Source of the DNA: Chitinophaga deserti
Lineage (GTDB): Bacteria; Bacteroidota; Bacteroidia; Chitinophagales; Chitinophagaceae
Direction of reading: 5' to 3'
NCBI RefSeq assembly: GCF_003149455.1
Contig: NZ_QFFK01000001.1
Location: 496,001 to 560,000, forward strand
Length of the DNA stretch: 64,000 bases
How positions within the stretch are numbered: position 1 is the stretch's first letter; each line of letters opens with the position of its first letter. The notes under the pieces were generated by a model, which made no database searches, was not told the origin of the DNA, and saw only the letters and a list, made by a program, of their open reading frames with translations. Both the position numbers and the translations under genes were made by a program. Below are positions 17,135 to 26,726 of the stretch, piece by piece.

Positions 17135-17560
17135 ATGATGTTACGAACAGGCTGCCTGATGCTTTTACTTTTATCCGCCGCCACCGTTCTGCGCGCGCAG
17201 GAATCAGTGCAACAGGAAGGCAATGTTAAAGTGACGAAAGACAGCCGGATAGACATCCTGATCCGCAAACAGGTGTATATCAACAACTTGTCTATCCGCA
17301 ACCAACCCGGCTTCCGTGTGCAGGTACTCACTACCAACAAACGGAACGAGGCCAATGATGCAAAGACACGTGTGATGCAACGCTATCCCGATTACCGCAC
17401 TTACATCGATTTCGAAGCTCCTTACTTTAAAGTACGTGTAGGCGATTTCAAATCGCGCGAAGAAGCTACCGACCTCCGCAAGGAGCTGGCGGAATTTTTC
17501 CCCAACGGAGCTTTCGTAGTGCCCACTATCATCAACGTATCACCGGAAAAAGAAGATTAA
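17135..17560 (+). CDS. SPOR domain-containing secreted protein
   Basis: A 141-residue protein with a cleavable signal peptide (MLLLLSAATVLRAQ) and a C-terminal SPOR domain (about 58-135) beginning PGFRVQVLTTNKRNEA and continuing with YFKVRVGDFKSREEATDLRKEL. SPOR domains bind denuded septal peptidoglycan glycan strands, so the protein is expected in the periplasm near division sites. Its stop codon overlaps the start of the downstream amidohydrolase (TAATGA), which indicates translational coupling. Confidence 0.85.
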   Translation: MMLRTGCLMLLLLSAATVLRAQESVQQEGNVKVTKDSRIDILIRKQVYINNLSIRNQPGFRVQVLTTNKRNEANDAKTRVMQRYPDYRTYIDFEAPYFKVRVGDFKSREEATDLRKELAEFFPNGAFVVPTIINVSPEKED

Positions 17561-18735
17561 TGAAAGACCGGATAAAAGCCCTGGCCAGTGAATACGCACC
17601 GGACCTTATCGCCTGCAGAAGACATTTGCATTCCCATCCCGAACTTTCCTTTCAGGAATACGAAACCTCAAAATTCATCCAACAGCAGCTGGATGCCTGG
17701 GGCGTGCCTTACCGCGCTAATGTTGCCGGTACCGGTGTAGTAGCCCTGATAGAAGGTAAGAATCCGGAAAAGAAGGTTATAGCCCTCCGTGGCGATATTG
17801 ACGCCCTCCCCATCGAAGAAGCCAACGATGTACCTTATAAATCCCAAAATGCCGGCATCATGCATGCATGCGGGCACGATGTGCATACAACTGTTGCCCT
17901 TGGAGCCGCGCGCATTCTGCAACAGCTGCGCAATGAATTTGAAGGCACAGTGAAGATCCTTTTCCAGCCGGGAGAAGAAAAACACCCCGGCGGTGCCAGC
18001 CTGATGATTCAGGACGGTGCACTGGAAAACCCCAAGCCCCAGGCCATACTTGGCCTCCATGTGCTTCCTGCCATGGAAACAGGCATTCTGGGCTTCCGCG
18101 CAGGTAAATACATGGCAAGTGCCGACGAGATTTATATCACTGTTAAAGGCAAAGGCGGCCACGCTGCTGCCCCTCACCTCACGGCAGATACTATTCTTAT
18201 CGCATCCAACCTTGTGGTGAGCCTCCAGCAGATCATTTCCCGTAACAATGATCCTTTCTCTCCTTCTGTACTCTCCATCTGCGCTTTCAACGGTGGGTTC
18301 ACCACTAACGTGATCCCCAGTGAAGTAAAGCTGATGGGAACTTTCAGAGCCATGGACGAAACCTGGCGCTTCAGGGCCCACGAACTTATCCGCAAACAGG
18401 CAACCGAGCTGGTACATGCCATGGGCGCAGAAATAGATATCGACATCCTCGTAGGCTACCCCACACTGTACAATAACGAAGACGTTACCGCCACAGCGCG
18501 GAAACTGGCCGAAGATTATATGGGTGCGGAAAATGTAACTGACACCGAATTAAGGATGGGCGCAGAAGACTTCTCGTTCTATTCCCAGGTGATCCCCGCC
18601 TGCTTCTTCCGGCTGGGTACCGGAAACAAAGCTAAAGGCATCACAGCGGGTGTTCACACCCCTAAATTTGATGTTGATGAACGGGCACTGGAGATCGGAG
18701 CCGGAACGATGGCGTACCTTGCCACACAGTTTTAA
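17560..18735 (+). CDS. M20-family amidohydrolase (N-acyl amino acid / hippurate hydrolase type)
   Basis: A 391-residue cytoplasmic metallohydrolase of the M20D peptidase group. Metal-site motifs are present: GDIDALPIEE, MHACGHDVHTT and FQPGEE, then LGLHVLP and the C-terminal MGAEDFSFY. A dimerisation lid domain is inserted at about 185-295 (KGKGGHAAAPHL). Such enzymes remove acyl groups from amino acids or indole-amino acid conjugates; the substrate is not known here. It overlaps the preceding SPOR gene by one base and is followed by a strong bidirectional terminator. Confidence 0.92.
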   Translation: MKDRIKALASEYAPDLIACRRHLHSHPELSFQEYETSKFIQQQLDAWGVPYRANVAGTGVVALIEGKNPEKKVIALRGDIDALPIEEANDVPYKSQNAGIMHACGHDVHTTVALGAARILQQLRNEFEGTVKILFQPGEEKHPGGASLMIQDGALENPKPQAILGLHVLPAMETGILGFRAGKYMASADEIYITVKGKGGHAAAPHLTADTILIASNLVVSLQQIISRNNDPFSPSVLSICAFNGGFTTNVIPSEVKLMGTFRAMDETWRFRAHELIRKQATELVHAMGAEIDIDILVGYPTLYNNEDVTATARKLAEDYMGAENVTDTELRMGAEDFSFYSQVIPACFFRLGTGNKAKGITAGVHTPKFDVDERALEIGAGTMAYLATQF

Positions 18736-18758
18736 TACAGCGTATTACAGACAATAAA

Positions 18759-18790
18759 AAACCGCCCGGGTGTTCATACCCGGGCGGTTT
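18759..18790. terminator. Bidirectional terminator between converging genes
   Basis: A 12-bp perfect stem (18759-18770 with 18779-18790) with an 8-base loop and A/T tracts on both sides. It serves the amidohydrolase on the plus strand and the DUF2807-like gene on the minus strand. Confidence 0.87.
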
Positions 18791-18812
18791 CTTTTATAAC
18801 ATAAGCGATCTC

Positions 18813-19541
18813 CTATGGCTGTGGCGATGCTTTGTAAATATTCAGCTTCGACATATTCGATTCTGCAACTTTCACGTCCCTGCCTATCTTCATTGCAGGT
18901 TGAACATGTAATTCGGTGTGATCTACCAGCCGGTACTCCAGGGTATCTGCTTTTCCCGAGATCAGGAAAGCATAGCTGCGCTCTGCTCCGAAAGTAAGAT
19001 TACTGACTTGTATTTCATAAAATGCTGCCTGCTGAACATCTTTCAGATTCACATTAAAGCTATGCTGCTTTATTCCTCCCACTTCTATATTTGTACTATC
19101 CGCATTCAGGCTGTATAGCGAAGTACCTTCTACCTTAATGCCATTACTGGCAATCGTCAGATTATTCCAGTCAAGCACATTACCGCATTCGAACCAAAGA
19201 TAGAGTGTATCATTCCGTACCGCGGTTTTCACATACGGACTTAATTCTTCCCTCACATCCAGCATTGGTCCTTTATTTCCAATACTGATATTTATCGGCA
19301 TCCTGGCTACATAGCGGGTGTTCTGTACCTGGTTAACGAGCCGTACCCTGCCGTTGATTACCACATGATGAAAGGATTTCAATACACTCGTAATCCGCTT
19401 CGCTTCTAACGCTTGTGGCAAATCCTCAAACGCTCCTTTCCTGAATGCAGCGTAAATCGATAAGTGATGAATTATCAGTCCTATTGGGAAAAGTAGAAAT
19501 AAGATTAGTATTAAGATGTTGCTTTTTTTCATGAAAATCAT
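18813..19541 (-). CDS. Uncharacterised membrane-anchored protein in the YtrA/ABC operon
   Basis: A 242-residue protein with an N-terminal membrane segment (ILILILFLLFPIGLIIHHL) and an extracytoplasmic region rich in beta-strand patterns (FHHVVINGRVRLVNQ, DTLYLWFECG, NIEVGGIKQHSFNVNL). The pattern resembles the DUF2807 / GIN head domain, but I cannot assign it firmly. It starts 3 bases after the GntR regulator gene, so it is almost certainly the last gene of the ABC transporter operon. A second possible start is ATG 19532. Function unknown. Confidence 0.65.
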   Translation of the reverse strand: MIFMKKSNILILILFLLFPIGLIIHHLSIYAAFRKGAFEDLPQALEAKRITSVLKSFHHVVINGRVRLVNQVQNTRYVARMPINISIGNKGPMLDVREELSPYVKTAVRNDTLYLWFECGNVLDWNNLTIASNGIKVEGTSLYSLNADSTNIEVGGIKQHSFNVNLKDVQQAAFYEIQVSNLTFGAERSYAFLISGKADTLEYRLVDHTELHVQPAMKIGRDVKVAESNMSKLNIYKASPQP

Positions 19542-19543
19542 TG

Positions 19544-19918
19544 TTATGCCTTTGTTTGGCGGTTCCTGAATTTCTCGTACCTGACTTTCAGCTCATCCAG
19601 CTCAATGCCGAGCAGGTATATTTTCCGGAAGAACTGCGGCAGCTCTTCCTGCAGAAATTGTTCCTTCCGCAATGCTGTAATTTTAACAACAGCATCTTCA
19701 CTTACAAAATAGCCCAGGCCGCGACGGGTTTGGATGATACCTTGTTGCTGAAGGTGCTCATAAGAGCGCATCACTGTATTGGGGTTCACTTCCAGGCTTA
19801 CAGCCAGATCGCGCACGGAGGGAATCTTTTCTTCCGGCGCCCATTCCCGTAACTGAATACGGTCACAGACATGTTCCGCGATCTGTAAGTAGATGGAAAG
19901 CTGATTATTAAATTCCAT
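19544..19918 (-). CDS. GntR-family regulator, YtrA type
   Basis: A short, 124-residue GntR regulator: the winged helix-turn-helix is at about 10-75 (QIAEHVCDRIQLREWAPEEKIPSVRDLAVSL broken here by position, then NPNTVMRSYEHL), followed by a short helical tail of about 45 residues instead of a ligand-binding domain. This layout is the YtrA subfamily, whose members usually repress an adjoining ABC transporter operon. Here it sits in exactly such an operon. A dyad matching the expected operator style lies at the operon promoter (21658-21679), so autoregulation is likely. Confidence 0.88.
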   Translation of the reverse strand: MEFNNQLSIYLQIAEHVCDRIQLREWAPEEKIPSVRDLAVSLEVNPNTVMRSYEHLQQQGIIQTRRGLGYFVSEDAVVKITALRKEQFLQEELPQFFRKIYLLGIELDELKVRYEKFRNRQTKA

Positions 19919-19936
19919 AGAGAAGAATTGATGGGA

Positions 19937-20782
19937 TTAGATTTCCTGCTCCCGCAGCTTTAATACGACCAGGTACATCAACGCAAACGGAAACAGGAAG
20001 CCTGCTGCAGAGGTCAGCAACTCCACGGATGCCGGCGGATTAATTGTAAAAACACTTACCGTTTCCCCACTGGCAGTCTGGGATTTTAAATACCAGTGCC
20101 CGAATGGAGACGCGTTCATCAACTCAACCTTCTTCGCTACCTGTCCTAATACAGGCTCCTGCAATTTTGCCGGAAGCTGCGTTTCTTTCATCAGGAATCT
20201 GCTCAGATGCTGACTGATCATGTTATTTGCGATAAATAATAATGCCATGATTAATATTGCCTTCACCACCGGAAGCTTCCGGAAAGTAGCGCCGGTTGCC
20301 AGCCCAAGGGTTACCATCCCGAAGAGCATTTTAAGGAAACTGCTGTCTATCTCCCTTCTGCCATCAAATAAGTAAAAGCGGTTTCCATGTTGCAGCGTTT
20401 CATCCACATAAAAAGCTGTCCCTGCACAAAAGAAGTATATGACCAGATACGCAATCTGATAGAGAACCAGGGTAAAAAACAGCGCCACTATCAGCCGTTC
20501 CACCGGCGATACCGGTAACATAAGCGATTCCAGCCTTGAATCATTACTGTTGATTTTCCTGAAATAATATGCCGATGTCATCAGGCTGAAAATGATCAGG
20601 CCTTCCGTGGCTATCTGCTCCTGCAGATCGTGATGTAAGCCATCTGTAGTGTAATATGCATTGTATAACATATAAGTCAGTAAAATACCGGCAAGCGCGA
20701 GTATCGAATATGCATAAAACTTGCGCTCCGTCGTAAGTTCCAGCACTACCAACTGTTTGCATCTTTGAAAGGATAAGGACAT
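19937..20782 (-). CDS. ABC transporter permease-like membrane protein
   Basis: A 281-residue protein with six or so hydrophobic segments (for example SILALAGILLTYMLY, LFFTLVLYQIAYLVIYFFC, KAILIMALLFIANNMI and FLFPFALMYLVVL near the C-terminus). It lies between an ABC ATPase gene (10 bases upstream) and a GntR regulator gene (18 bases downstream) and so is the membrane partner of that ATPase. The overall layout resembles ABC-2-type permeases seen with YtrA-type regulators. The cargo is unknown. Confidence 0.8.
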   Translation of the reverse strand: MSLSFQRCKQLVVLELTTERKFYAYSILALAGILLTYMLYNAYYTTDGLHHDLQEQIATEGLIIFSLMTSAYYFRKINSNDSRLESLMLPVSPVERLIVALFFTLVLYQIAYLVIYFFCAGTAFYVDETLQHGNRFYLFDGRREIDSSFLKMLFGMVTLGLATGATFRKLPVVKAILIMALLFIANNMISQHLSRFLMKETQLPAKLQEPVLGQVAKKVELMNASPFGHWYLKSQTASGETVSVFTINPPASVELLTSAAGFLFPFALMYLVVLKLREQEI

Positions 20783-20792
20783 ATACAGGGTT

Positions 20793-21629
20793 TTAATCTT
20801 TTAAAACAGGAAGAATTTTATCAGGGCCGGAGAGCGTGGCATTAAATAAAAGCTCCATATCCAGCCGCGAGCTTTCCTCGTTAGTATTGCGTGCAATTAC
20901 AGCATAGCCGCCCAGCGCTTCTTCGACATACAGGGGTTTACCGCTTTCTCCATGGCTTTTCACCTTTTTAAATACCAACCGTTCCGTGATCAGCGAAACC
21001 GGAGCCTGAAGCACGATGCGGCCATCATTAAGGATCAGTACATCGTCGATAAGGCTGTCGAGATCCCTCACCTGGTGCGTGCTGATCAACATACACTGGT
21101 CTTCGCGAAGGTGGCCTGCGATGATTTTGCGGAACTGCTGTTTGGATGGAATGTCGAGACCGTTGGTAGGCTCATCGAGTAACAGAAGCTTTGCGCCGGT
21201 AGCTATGGCGAAGGCAATGTGGAACTTTTTTTGCTGCCCGTGGCTCAGGCTGCGCAGTTTAACGTCGCCTGTAATCAGGAAATGCTGCAGAATAGATTGG
21301 CAGATTTCCGCGTTAAAGCCGGGATAAAACGGTGCATGCAGCCGGATGTACGATTGGGAGGAAAGGTCTGGCAACCGGAAGGTTTCCGGAACGATGTACA
21401 CCGATTGAAGAAAAGCAGGCTCGCGGCGGGAAGGCTCGTAGCTCCCTACCCGGCAAGTTCCGGAATCCGGAAACAACAGGCCGGCCAACTGATACAGTAA
21501 CGTACTTTTCCCGGCACCGTTCTGTCCCAGCAGCCCGTAGATGCGGCCCGGCTCAAGTGTCAGGCTAAGCCCGTCCAGCACCGGCTCATTGCGGCCGTAA
21601 GAAAAGGTAAGTTCATGAAGGGATACCAT
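20793..21629 (-). CDS. ABC transporter ATP-binding protein
   Basis: A 278-residue nucleotide-binding subunit. Walker A is GLLGQNGAGKSTLLY, the signature motif is LSHGQQKKF, Walker B is KLLLLDEPTNGLD and the H-loop His is in LISTHQVRDL. A C-terminal extension of about 70 residues follows. It is the first gene of the ABC/YtrA operon and drives the permease encoded next. A consensus promoter and a probable repressor site sit just upstream. Confidence 0.93.
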   Translation of the reverse strand: MVSLHELTFSYGRNEPVLDGLSLTLEPGRIYGLLGQNGAGKSTLLYQLAGLLFPDSGTCRVGSYEPSRREPAFLQSVYIVPETFRLPDLSSQSYIRLHAPFYPGFNAEICQSILQHFLITGDVKLRSLSHGQQKKFHIAFAIATGAKLLLLDEPTNGLDIPSKQQFRKIIAGHLREDQCMLISTHQVRDLDSLIDDVLILNDGRIVLQAPVSLITERLVFKKVKSHGESGKPLYVEEALGGYAVIARNTNEESSRLDMELLFNATLSGPDKILPVLKD

Positions 21630-21657
21630 GTAATTCGGGTTATAGGTTGATGAACTA

Positions 21658-21679
21658 GTGTACTAGCTAACTAATACAC
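21658..21679 (-). promoter_or_regulatory. Probable YtrA-type operator
   Basis: GTGTACTAG and CTAATACAC form a 9-bp dyad with one mismatch around CTAA. It lies at the expected transcription start of the ABC/YtrA operon, directly downstream of the -7 element, where a bound repressor would block transcription. The regulator encoded in the operon is the natural candidate. Confidence 0.6.
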
Positions 21680-21681
21680 CA

Positions 21682-21712
21682 CAAATGTAGCAGTTACTTC
21701 TGAACTTCCAAA
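21682..21712 (-). promoter_or_regulatory. Consensus Bacteroidota promoter of the ABC/YtrA operon
   Basis: On the minus strand: TTTG (21712-21709), 19 bases, TACATTTG (21689-21682). Both boxes match the Bacteroidota housekeeping consensus TTTG / TANNTTTG exactly, at standard spacing, 53 bases ahead of the ATPase start codon. Confidence 0.75.
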
Positions 21713-21790
21713 TATTTGTTAGAAATAGTTCAATTACTATCACAAGGGGCAAATGTACCGGGTTAACTTCGGGCATATAAATAACCAACT

Positions 21791-24139
21791 ATGTTGAAAT
21801 GGATTATATCCTGTAGTTTGCTCTTCCCTATTGCAGCAATGGCACAGGAAACCCACGTTTATCTGTCACCTTCCGGAAACGATGCTAACCCCGGCACCAA
21901 AGCACTTCCTAAAGCCACTTTAAAAGGCGCCAGGGAAGTCTGGCGTAAATCGCCCGACAAGGCAACGCGCGTCATTCTACGGGGCGGCACCTATTACCTG
22001 GACAGCACGTGGCTAATTACCCGGGACGATAATCCCAACGGCCAACCATTTCAAATAACTGCGCATGCGGGAGAAAAGCCCGTACTTTCCGGTGCTCACC
22101 CACTGAAAGTTACCTGGCAGGCAGGCGAAAAAGGAATCTGGAAAGCCTCACTTCCCGGAAACCTCAATTCCATAGACAGGCTGTACATAGATGGTAAACT
22201 TAAGATCTCCGCACGTTATCCCAACTACGACTCTTCCGCACGCTTCTACCACGGTACATCTGCAGATGCACTTTCACCCGAAAGGATCAAATCCTGGAAA
22301 AAGCCGGAAGGCGCCATTGTTCATGCATTGCACCGTGCAGAATGGGGCGGCTATCATTACATCATTACCGGCGTGAATGCCGATGGAACAGCTAAGCTGG
22401 AAGGCGGATGGCAGAACAACCGCCAGATGGGCCTCCACGCCGAACACCGATTCGTAGAGAATGTGCGTGAAGAACTGGATGCTCCGGATGAATGGTACTA
22501 CGACGCCAATGAAAAAACGCTTTACTTCCAACCGGCAAACGGGCAACAACCTTCATCAAACATTGCATACGCCCGGCTTACCGAACTCATCGTGCTGAAA
22601 GGAAGCATGGAGCAACCATTGAAAAATGTCACGATCAGCGGCATTACATTCACTGGCAACGCCCGTACTTTCATGCTTACCAAAGAACCGCTTCTGCGCA
22701 GCGACTGGACCATCTACCGCGGTGGTGCCGTGCTGGTGGAAGGTGCTGAACAGTCTGCAGTCACCAATTGTGTTTTCGACGAAGTAGGTGGTAATGCAGT
22801 GTTCGTGAACAACTATAACAGAAACGTGCGTGCAGACAGTAACCTCATCTACCGCGCCGGTGCATCCGGCATCGCATTTGTCGGTAATCCGGACGCAGTA
22901 CGCTCTCCCGCATTTGAATACAACCAGGCTGTACCTTTCAGTGAAATGGACTTCACACCCGGACCAAAATCTGATAACTATCCCAAAAACTGCAGCGCTT
23001 CGGATAACCTCATCCAGTTTTCAGGAGAAATTGAGAAGCAGTCTGCAGGTGTGCAGATCAGTATCGCAAATGCCATCAGGGTTGCTCATAATACGATCCA
23101 CAACGTACCGCGTGCAGGTATCAACGTAAGTGAGGGAACATTCGGCGGGCATCTCATCGAGCATAATGATGTGTACAACACGGTACTCGAAACCGGCGAC
23201 CACGGAGCGTTCAACAGCTGGGGCCGCGACCGCTACTGGCATCCTAGCCGCAGGATCATGGATAGCGCCACTACGGCTAACATCGCCCTTACTAAGCTCG
23301 ACATCCTCGGCACCACCATTATACGCGCTAACCGTTTCCGTTGCGACCATGGCTGGGACATCGATCTCGACGACGGTTCCTCTTACTACGATATTTACGA
23401 TAATGTGTGCCTGAATGGCGGATTGAAGCTGCGGGAAGGGTTCTTCCGGAGAGTGCATCACAATCTCATGATCAATAACACCTTCCACCCCCACGTGTGG
23501 TTCGCCAACAGCAACGATGAATTTACCCAAAACGTTGTCACTACCGACTATAAACCTATCCAGTTAAATACCTGGGGCAAGCGGGTAAATTTCAACTTCT
23601 TCCCCGATCAGGCTTCGCTTGACGCGGCGCGTAAACGTGGCACTGATACGAATTCCATGGTGATAGATCTCCAGTTCGTCAACTTCGCGAAAGGCGATTA
23701 CAGGTTAAAAAAGAGCAGCAGACCGCGCTATGCCACTTATCGGGATTTCCCAATTGATAACTTCGGTACCAGGGTGGCCGCGTATAAAAAACTGGCTGCT
23801 CCCGTTCCCCTGCCCACCGTGCTCCTCTCCGCTGCTGCGGGCAAAGGCGACCTGATAGAATGGAAAGGTGCAAAGGTGAAGAATATTGAAGGATTGGGTG
23901 AACGCTCTGCTACGGGCCTGCCCGATGAGAAAGGCGCCTACTTCGTGGAAGTGCCTCAAAACAGCGAGGCTTACAAGGCGGGGTTGCGCAGCAATGATGT
24001 AGTCCTGAAGCTGGACGGGCAGCCGACACCATCCGTTAAAGCATTTTTCGCTGTATATCAGCCCATTGCATGGCGCTCCAACCTTAAAGTGATCGTGTTC
24101 CGCAACCAGCGTGAACAGGAGGTTATACTGGCGAAGTAA
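21791..24139 (+). CDS. Secreted right-handed beta-helix protein with C-terminal PDZ domain
   Basis: A 782-residue protein with a signal peptide (MLKWIISCSLLFPIAAMAQ), a DUF1565-like opening (VYLSPSGNDANPGT), a long right-handed parallel beta-helix (about 225-620, with rungs such as NVTISGITFTGNA, AVTNCVFDEVGGNAVFV, VAHNTIHNVPRAGINVS and HNDVYNTVLETGDHGAFNS) and a PDZ-like domain at about 705-782 (GAYFVEVPQNSEAYKAGLRSNDVVL broken by position, PTPSVKAF). Beta-helix proteins of this sort are often polysaccharide-active; a GH141-like activity is possible but not shown. The PDZ domain is unusual for such an enzyme. It is followed by a bidirectional terminator. Confidence 0.8.
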   Translation: MLKWIISCSLLFPIAAMAQETHVYLSPSGNDANPGTKALPKATLKGAREVWRKSPDKATRVILRGGTYYLDSTWLITRDDNPNGQPFQITAHAGEKPVLSGAHPLKVTWQAGEKGIWKASLPGNLNSIDRLYIDGKLKISARYPNYDSSARFYHGTSADALSPERIKSWKKPEGAIVHALHRAEWGGYHYIITGVNADGTAKLEGGWQNNRQMGLHAEHRFVENVREELDAPDEWYYDANEKTLYFQPANGQQPSSNIAYARLTELIVLKGSMEQPLKNVTISGITFTGNARTFMLTKEPLLRSDWTIYRGGAVLVEGAEQSAVTNCVFDEVGGNAVFVNNYNRNVRADSNLIYRAGASGIAFVGNPDAVRSPAFEYNQAVPFSEMDFTPGPKSDNYPKNCSASDNLIQFSGEIEKQSAGVQISIANAIRVAHNTIHNVPRAGINVSEGTFGGHLIEHNDVYNTVLETGDHGAFNSWGRDRYWHPSRRIMDSATTANIALTKLDILGTTIIRANRFRCDHGWDIDLDDGSSYYDIYDNVCLNGGLKLREGFFRRVHHNLMINNTFHPHVWFANSNDEFTQNVVTTDYKPIQLNTWGKRVNFNFFPDQASLDAARKRGTDTNSMVIDLQFVNFAKGDYRLKKSSRPRYATYRDFPIDNFGTRVAAYKKLAAPVPLPTVLLSAAAGKGDLIEWKGAKVKNIEGLGERSATGLPDEKGAYFVEVPQNSEAYKAGLRSNDVVLKLDGQPTPSVKAFFAVYQPIAWRSNLKVIVFRNQREQEVILAK

Positions 24140-24155
24140 AATATATACCAAACGA

Positions 24156-24198
24156 AAAAGGCCGGTCCTGGAGCAATGGCGCTCCGGACCGGCCTTTT
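24156..24198. terminator. Bidirectional terminator between beta-helix gene and glyA
   Basis: A 13-bp stem (24156-24168 with 24186-24198) extended by an inner GGAGC/GCTCC stem, flanked by A and T tracts. It serves both converging genes. Confidence 0.88.
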
Positions 24199-24220
24199 AC
24201 TTTACAAACCTTTATTCGGC

Positions 24221-25501
24221 TCAGCCCATTTCAGGGTAGAGGGGGAATTGTTTCATGAATTCATTCACTTCACCGCGGATGCTCTTCTGGAGACCTTCAT
24301 TATCTGAATCCATCAGCAGTTTATCGATCCATTCCACCACTTGCGGCATGTGGTCTTCTTTCAGGCCACGGGTAGTGATGGCAGGAACGCCGAGGCGGAT
24401 GCCGGAAGTAACGAAAGGAGATTTATCATCGTAAGGCACCATGTTCTTGTTAGCCGTGATATCTGCCTGCACCAGTACATTTTCGGCTTTTTTACCGGAG
24501 ATGTTCTTATTGCGGAGGTCGATGAGCATAAGGTGGTTATCGGTACCGCCGGAGATGATCTGGTAGCCTTTTTCCACGAAGGAGCGGGACATTGCCTGCG
24601 CATTACGGATTACCTGACGGGCGTATTGATCGTAATCGTCGGAGAGGATCTCGAAGAATGAAACTGCTTTTGCAGCAATCACGTGCTCGAGCGGGCCACC
24701 CTGGATGCCGGGGAACACTGCCATATCCAGCAGGTTAGACATCATGCGGATTTCGCCTTTCGGAGTTTTGAGACCGAATGGGTTTTCGAAATCCTTACCC
24801 ATCATGATCATACCGCCGCGGGGACCGCGAAGGGTTTTGTGGGTGGTGGTAGTTACGAAATGGCAATGCTCGAAGGGAGAATTGAGCAGCCCTTTGGCGA
24901 TGAGGCCTGCAGGGTGTGCGATATCTGCCATTACAAAAGCACCAATTTTATCAGCGATGGCGCGGATGCGGGCATAATCCCAGTCGCGGCTGTAAGCGGA
25001 AGCACCGCAGATGATCAATTTAGGCTTTTCTGCAAGGGCTACGGCTTCCATCTGGTCGTATTCTACCAGGCCTGTTTCTTTATTTACACCGTAAAAGAAC
25101 GGCTGGTACAGCTTTCCGGAGAAGTTTACTGCGGAACCATGGGTAAGGTGCCCGCCCATGCTCAGATCCAGACCGAGGATTTTGTCGCCCGCCTGGAGGA
25201 TAGCCAGCAGAACTGCCGCATTGGCCTGTGCACCGGAGTGGGGCTGCACGTTGGCATATTCAATACCGAAAATCTGTTTGGCACGGTCGATGGCCAGCTG
25301 CTCGCTCAGGTCCACCACTTCACAACCGCCATAATAGCGGCGTCCGGGGTAGCCTTCGGCGTACTTATTGGTCATTACGTTGCCCATGGCCTGCATTACC
25401 TGATGGCTCGTGAAGTTCTCAGAAGCAATCAGTTCAATGCCATGGCGCTGCCTTTCCAGTTCCTGGCGGATGATATCGAAGATCTGCTGGTCTCTTTGCA
25501 T
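24221..25501 (-). CDS. glyA: Serine hydroxymethyltransferase
   Basis: A 426-residue PLP enzyme that converts serine and tetrahydrofolate to glycine and methylene-tetrahydrofolate. The PLP lysine is Lys222 in [15 protein letters not shown]. Other family signatures: [11 protein letters not shown] near the N-terminus, [17 protein letters not shown], and [14 protein letters not shown] towards the C-terminus. Length matches the family (about 420). Single-gene unit by its surroundings: a terminator lies downstream and a 216-base divergent gap upstream. Confidence 0.97.
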   Translation of the reverse strand: MQRDQQIFDIIRQELERQRHGIELIASENFTSHQVMQAMGNVMTNKYAEGYPGRRYYGGCEVVDLSEQLAIDRAKQIFGIEYANVQPHSGAQANAAVLLAILQAGDKILGLDLSMGGHLTHGSAVNFSGKLYQPFFYGVNKETGLVEYDQMEAVALAEKPKLIICGASAYSRDWDYARIRAIADKIGAFVMADIAHPAGLIAKGLLNSPFEHCHFVTTTTHKTLRGPRGGMIMMGKDFENPFGLKTPKGEIRMMSNLLDMAVFPGIQGGPLEHVIAAKAVSFFEILSDDYDQYARQVIRNAQAMSRSFVEKGYQIISGGTDNHLMLIDLRNKNISGKKAENVLVQADITANKNMVPYDDKSPFVTSGIRLGVPAITTRGLKEDHMPQVVEWIDKLLMDSDNEGLQKSIRGEVNEFMKQFPLYPEMG

Positions 25502-25717
25502 GTGAAAGAAAATTTAAGATGCGAAATTAATCATCTTCCCATTAATTATAAACTTGGAATTGATGAAAAGAAGCATCTGGCCATATACATCAAATTCCTA
25601 ATGTCTTTTCTCCATCAGCCTTGTTGTCATTTATTTATTCCCCGTTATTCCGTAATTTGCCCGCTGAAGCAAAGTGATTAGGTTAACTGTAGCAGTGAAC
25701 CATCTCAAAACCGATTC

Positions 25718-26710
25718 ATGAAGGCAATCATTCCAGTCGCCGGTGCAGGCACCAAACTGCGCCCGCATACATATACGCAACCGAAAGCACTTATCCCGCT
25801 GGCGGGGCGTACCATCCTGAGCATTATCGTGGACCAGCTGGTGGAATCCGGCATCCGCGAATTCGTGTTTGTGGTGGGTTATCTCGGAGAAAAAATTCAG
25901 CATTACGTAGAAAAGAAATATCCTGACCTCACTACTCACTTCGTTCAGCAAAATTCCCGCGAAGGCACCGGCCACGCTATTTTGCTTACGAAAGAGGTAG
26001 TGGCGGGAGATGAAGTACTCATTGTATTGGGAGACACTATCGTGGAAGTAGACTTCAGGGAAGTAATCAACTCCCCCGTTTCCGTTCTCGGCGTGAAGCG
26101 TGTGGATGATCCCCGCAACTTCGGCGTGGCGGAGATCACCGAAAACCTGTCTATCACCCGGGTAATTGAGAAACCACAGATCCCCAAGTCGAACCTCGCA
26201 CTGGTAGGCATGTACAAAATCCGGGAAACGGATCAGCTGTACAAATGCCTGGAAGATAACATCCGCCAGCAGATGCGTTCGCACGACGAGTTTCAGCTGA
26301 CAGACGCGCTCGAATGCATGATCCAGCACGGTGTACAGTTCAATGCCTTTAAGGTGAACAACTGGTTCGATTGCGGCCGTAAAGAAACGCTGCTCGAAAC
26401 CAATGCCACGCTGCTGAAGAAATACAAACTCTCCGCCAGCCCGGTGCTCCCATACGAGAACACGATCATCATCCCTCCCGTAAGCATCGGCGAAGGCTGC
26501 AATATCAAGAACAGCATCATCGGTCCTAATGTGGCCATCGGCGATAATACCGTTATCAGTTACTCTATCGTGAAAGACTCCATCATCGGCTCGTTCAGTA
26601 ATCTGTACGAAGTGGTGCTGAAGTCGTCACTCATCGGCAGCGATGCCAATATCCGCGGGCTCAGCCAGAGCCTCAATATTGGTGATAACACAGAAATTGA
26701 TCTCGGCTAA
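25718..26710 (+). CDS. Sugar-phosphate nucleotidylyltransferase (RfbA/GlmU-like)
   Basis: A 330-residue protein. The N-terminal nucleotidyltransferase domain (about 1-235) has the nucleotide-binding GAGTKLRPHT, PKALIPLAG, the metal Asp in VLGDTIVEVD and NWFDCGRKETLL. The C-terminal part (about 250-330) is a short left-handed beta-helix with hexapeptide-like turns (SIGEGCNIKNSIIGPNVAIGDN broken by position). The family activates sugar-1-phosphates as NDP-sugars for cell-surface polymers; which sugar and nucleotide are used is unclear. The nitronate monooxygenase gene begins 16 bases after its stop codon, so they are likely cotranscribed. Confidence 0.87.
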   Translation: MKAIIPVAGAGTKLRPHTYTQPKALIPLAGRTILSIIVDQLVESGIREFVFVVGYLGEKIQHYVEKKYPDLTTHFVQQNSREGTGHAILLTKEVVAGDEVLIVLGDTIVEVDFREVINSPVSVLGVKRVDDPRNFGVAEITENLSITRVIEKPQIPKSNLALVGMYKIRETDQLYKCLEDNIRQQMRSHDEFQLTDALECMIQHGVQFNAFKVNNWFDCGRKETLLETNATLLKKYKLSASPVLPYENTIIIPPVSIGEGCNIKNSIIGPNVAIGDNTVISYSIVKDSIIGSFSNLYEVVLKSSLIGSDANIRGLSQSLNIGDNTEIDLG

Positions 26711-26726
26711 AACTAATTCAGTACAA

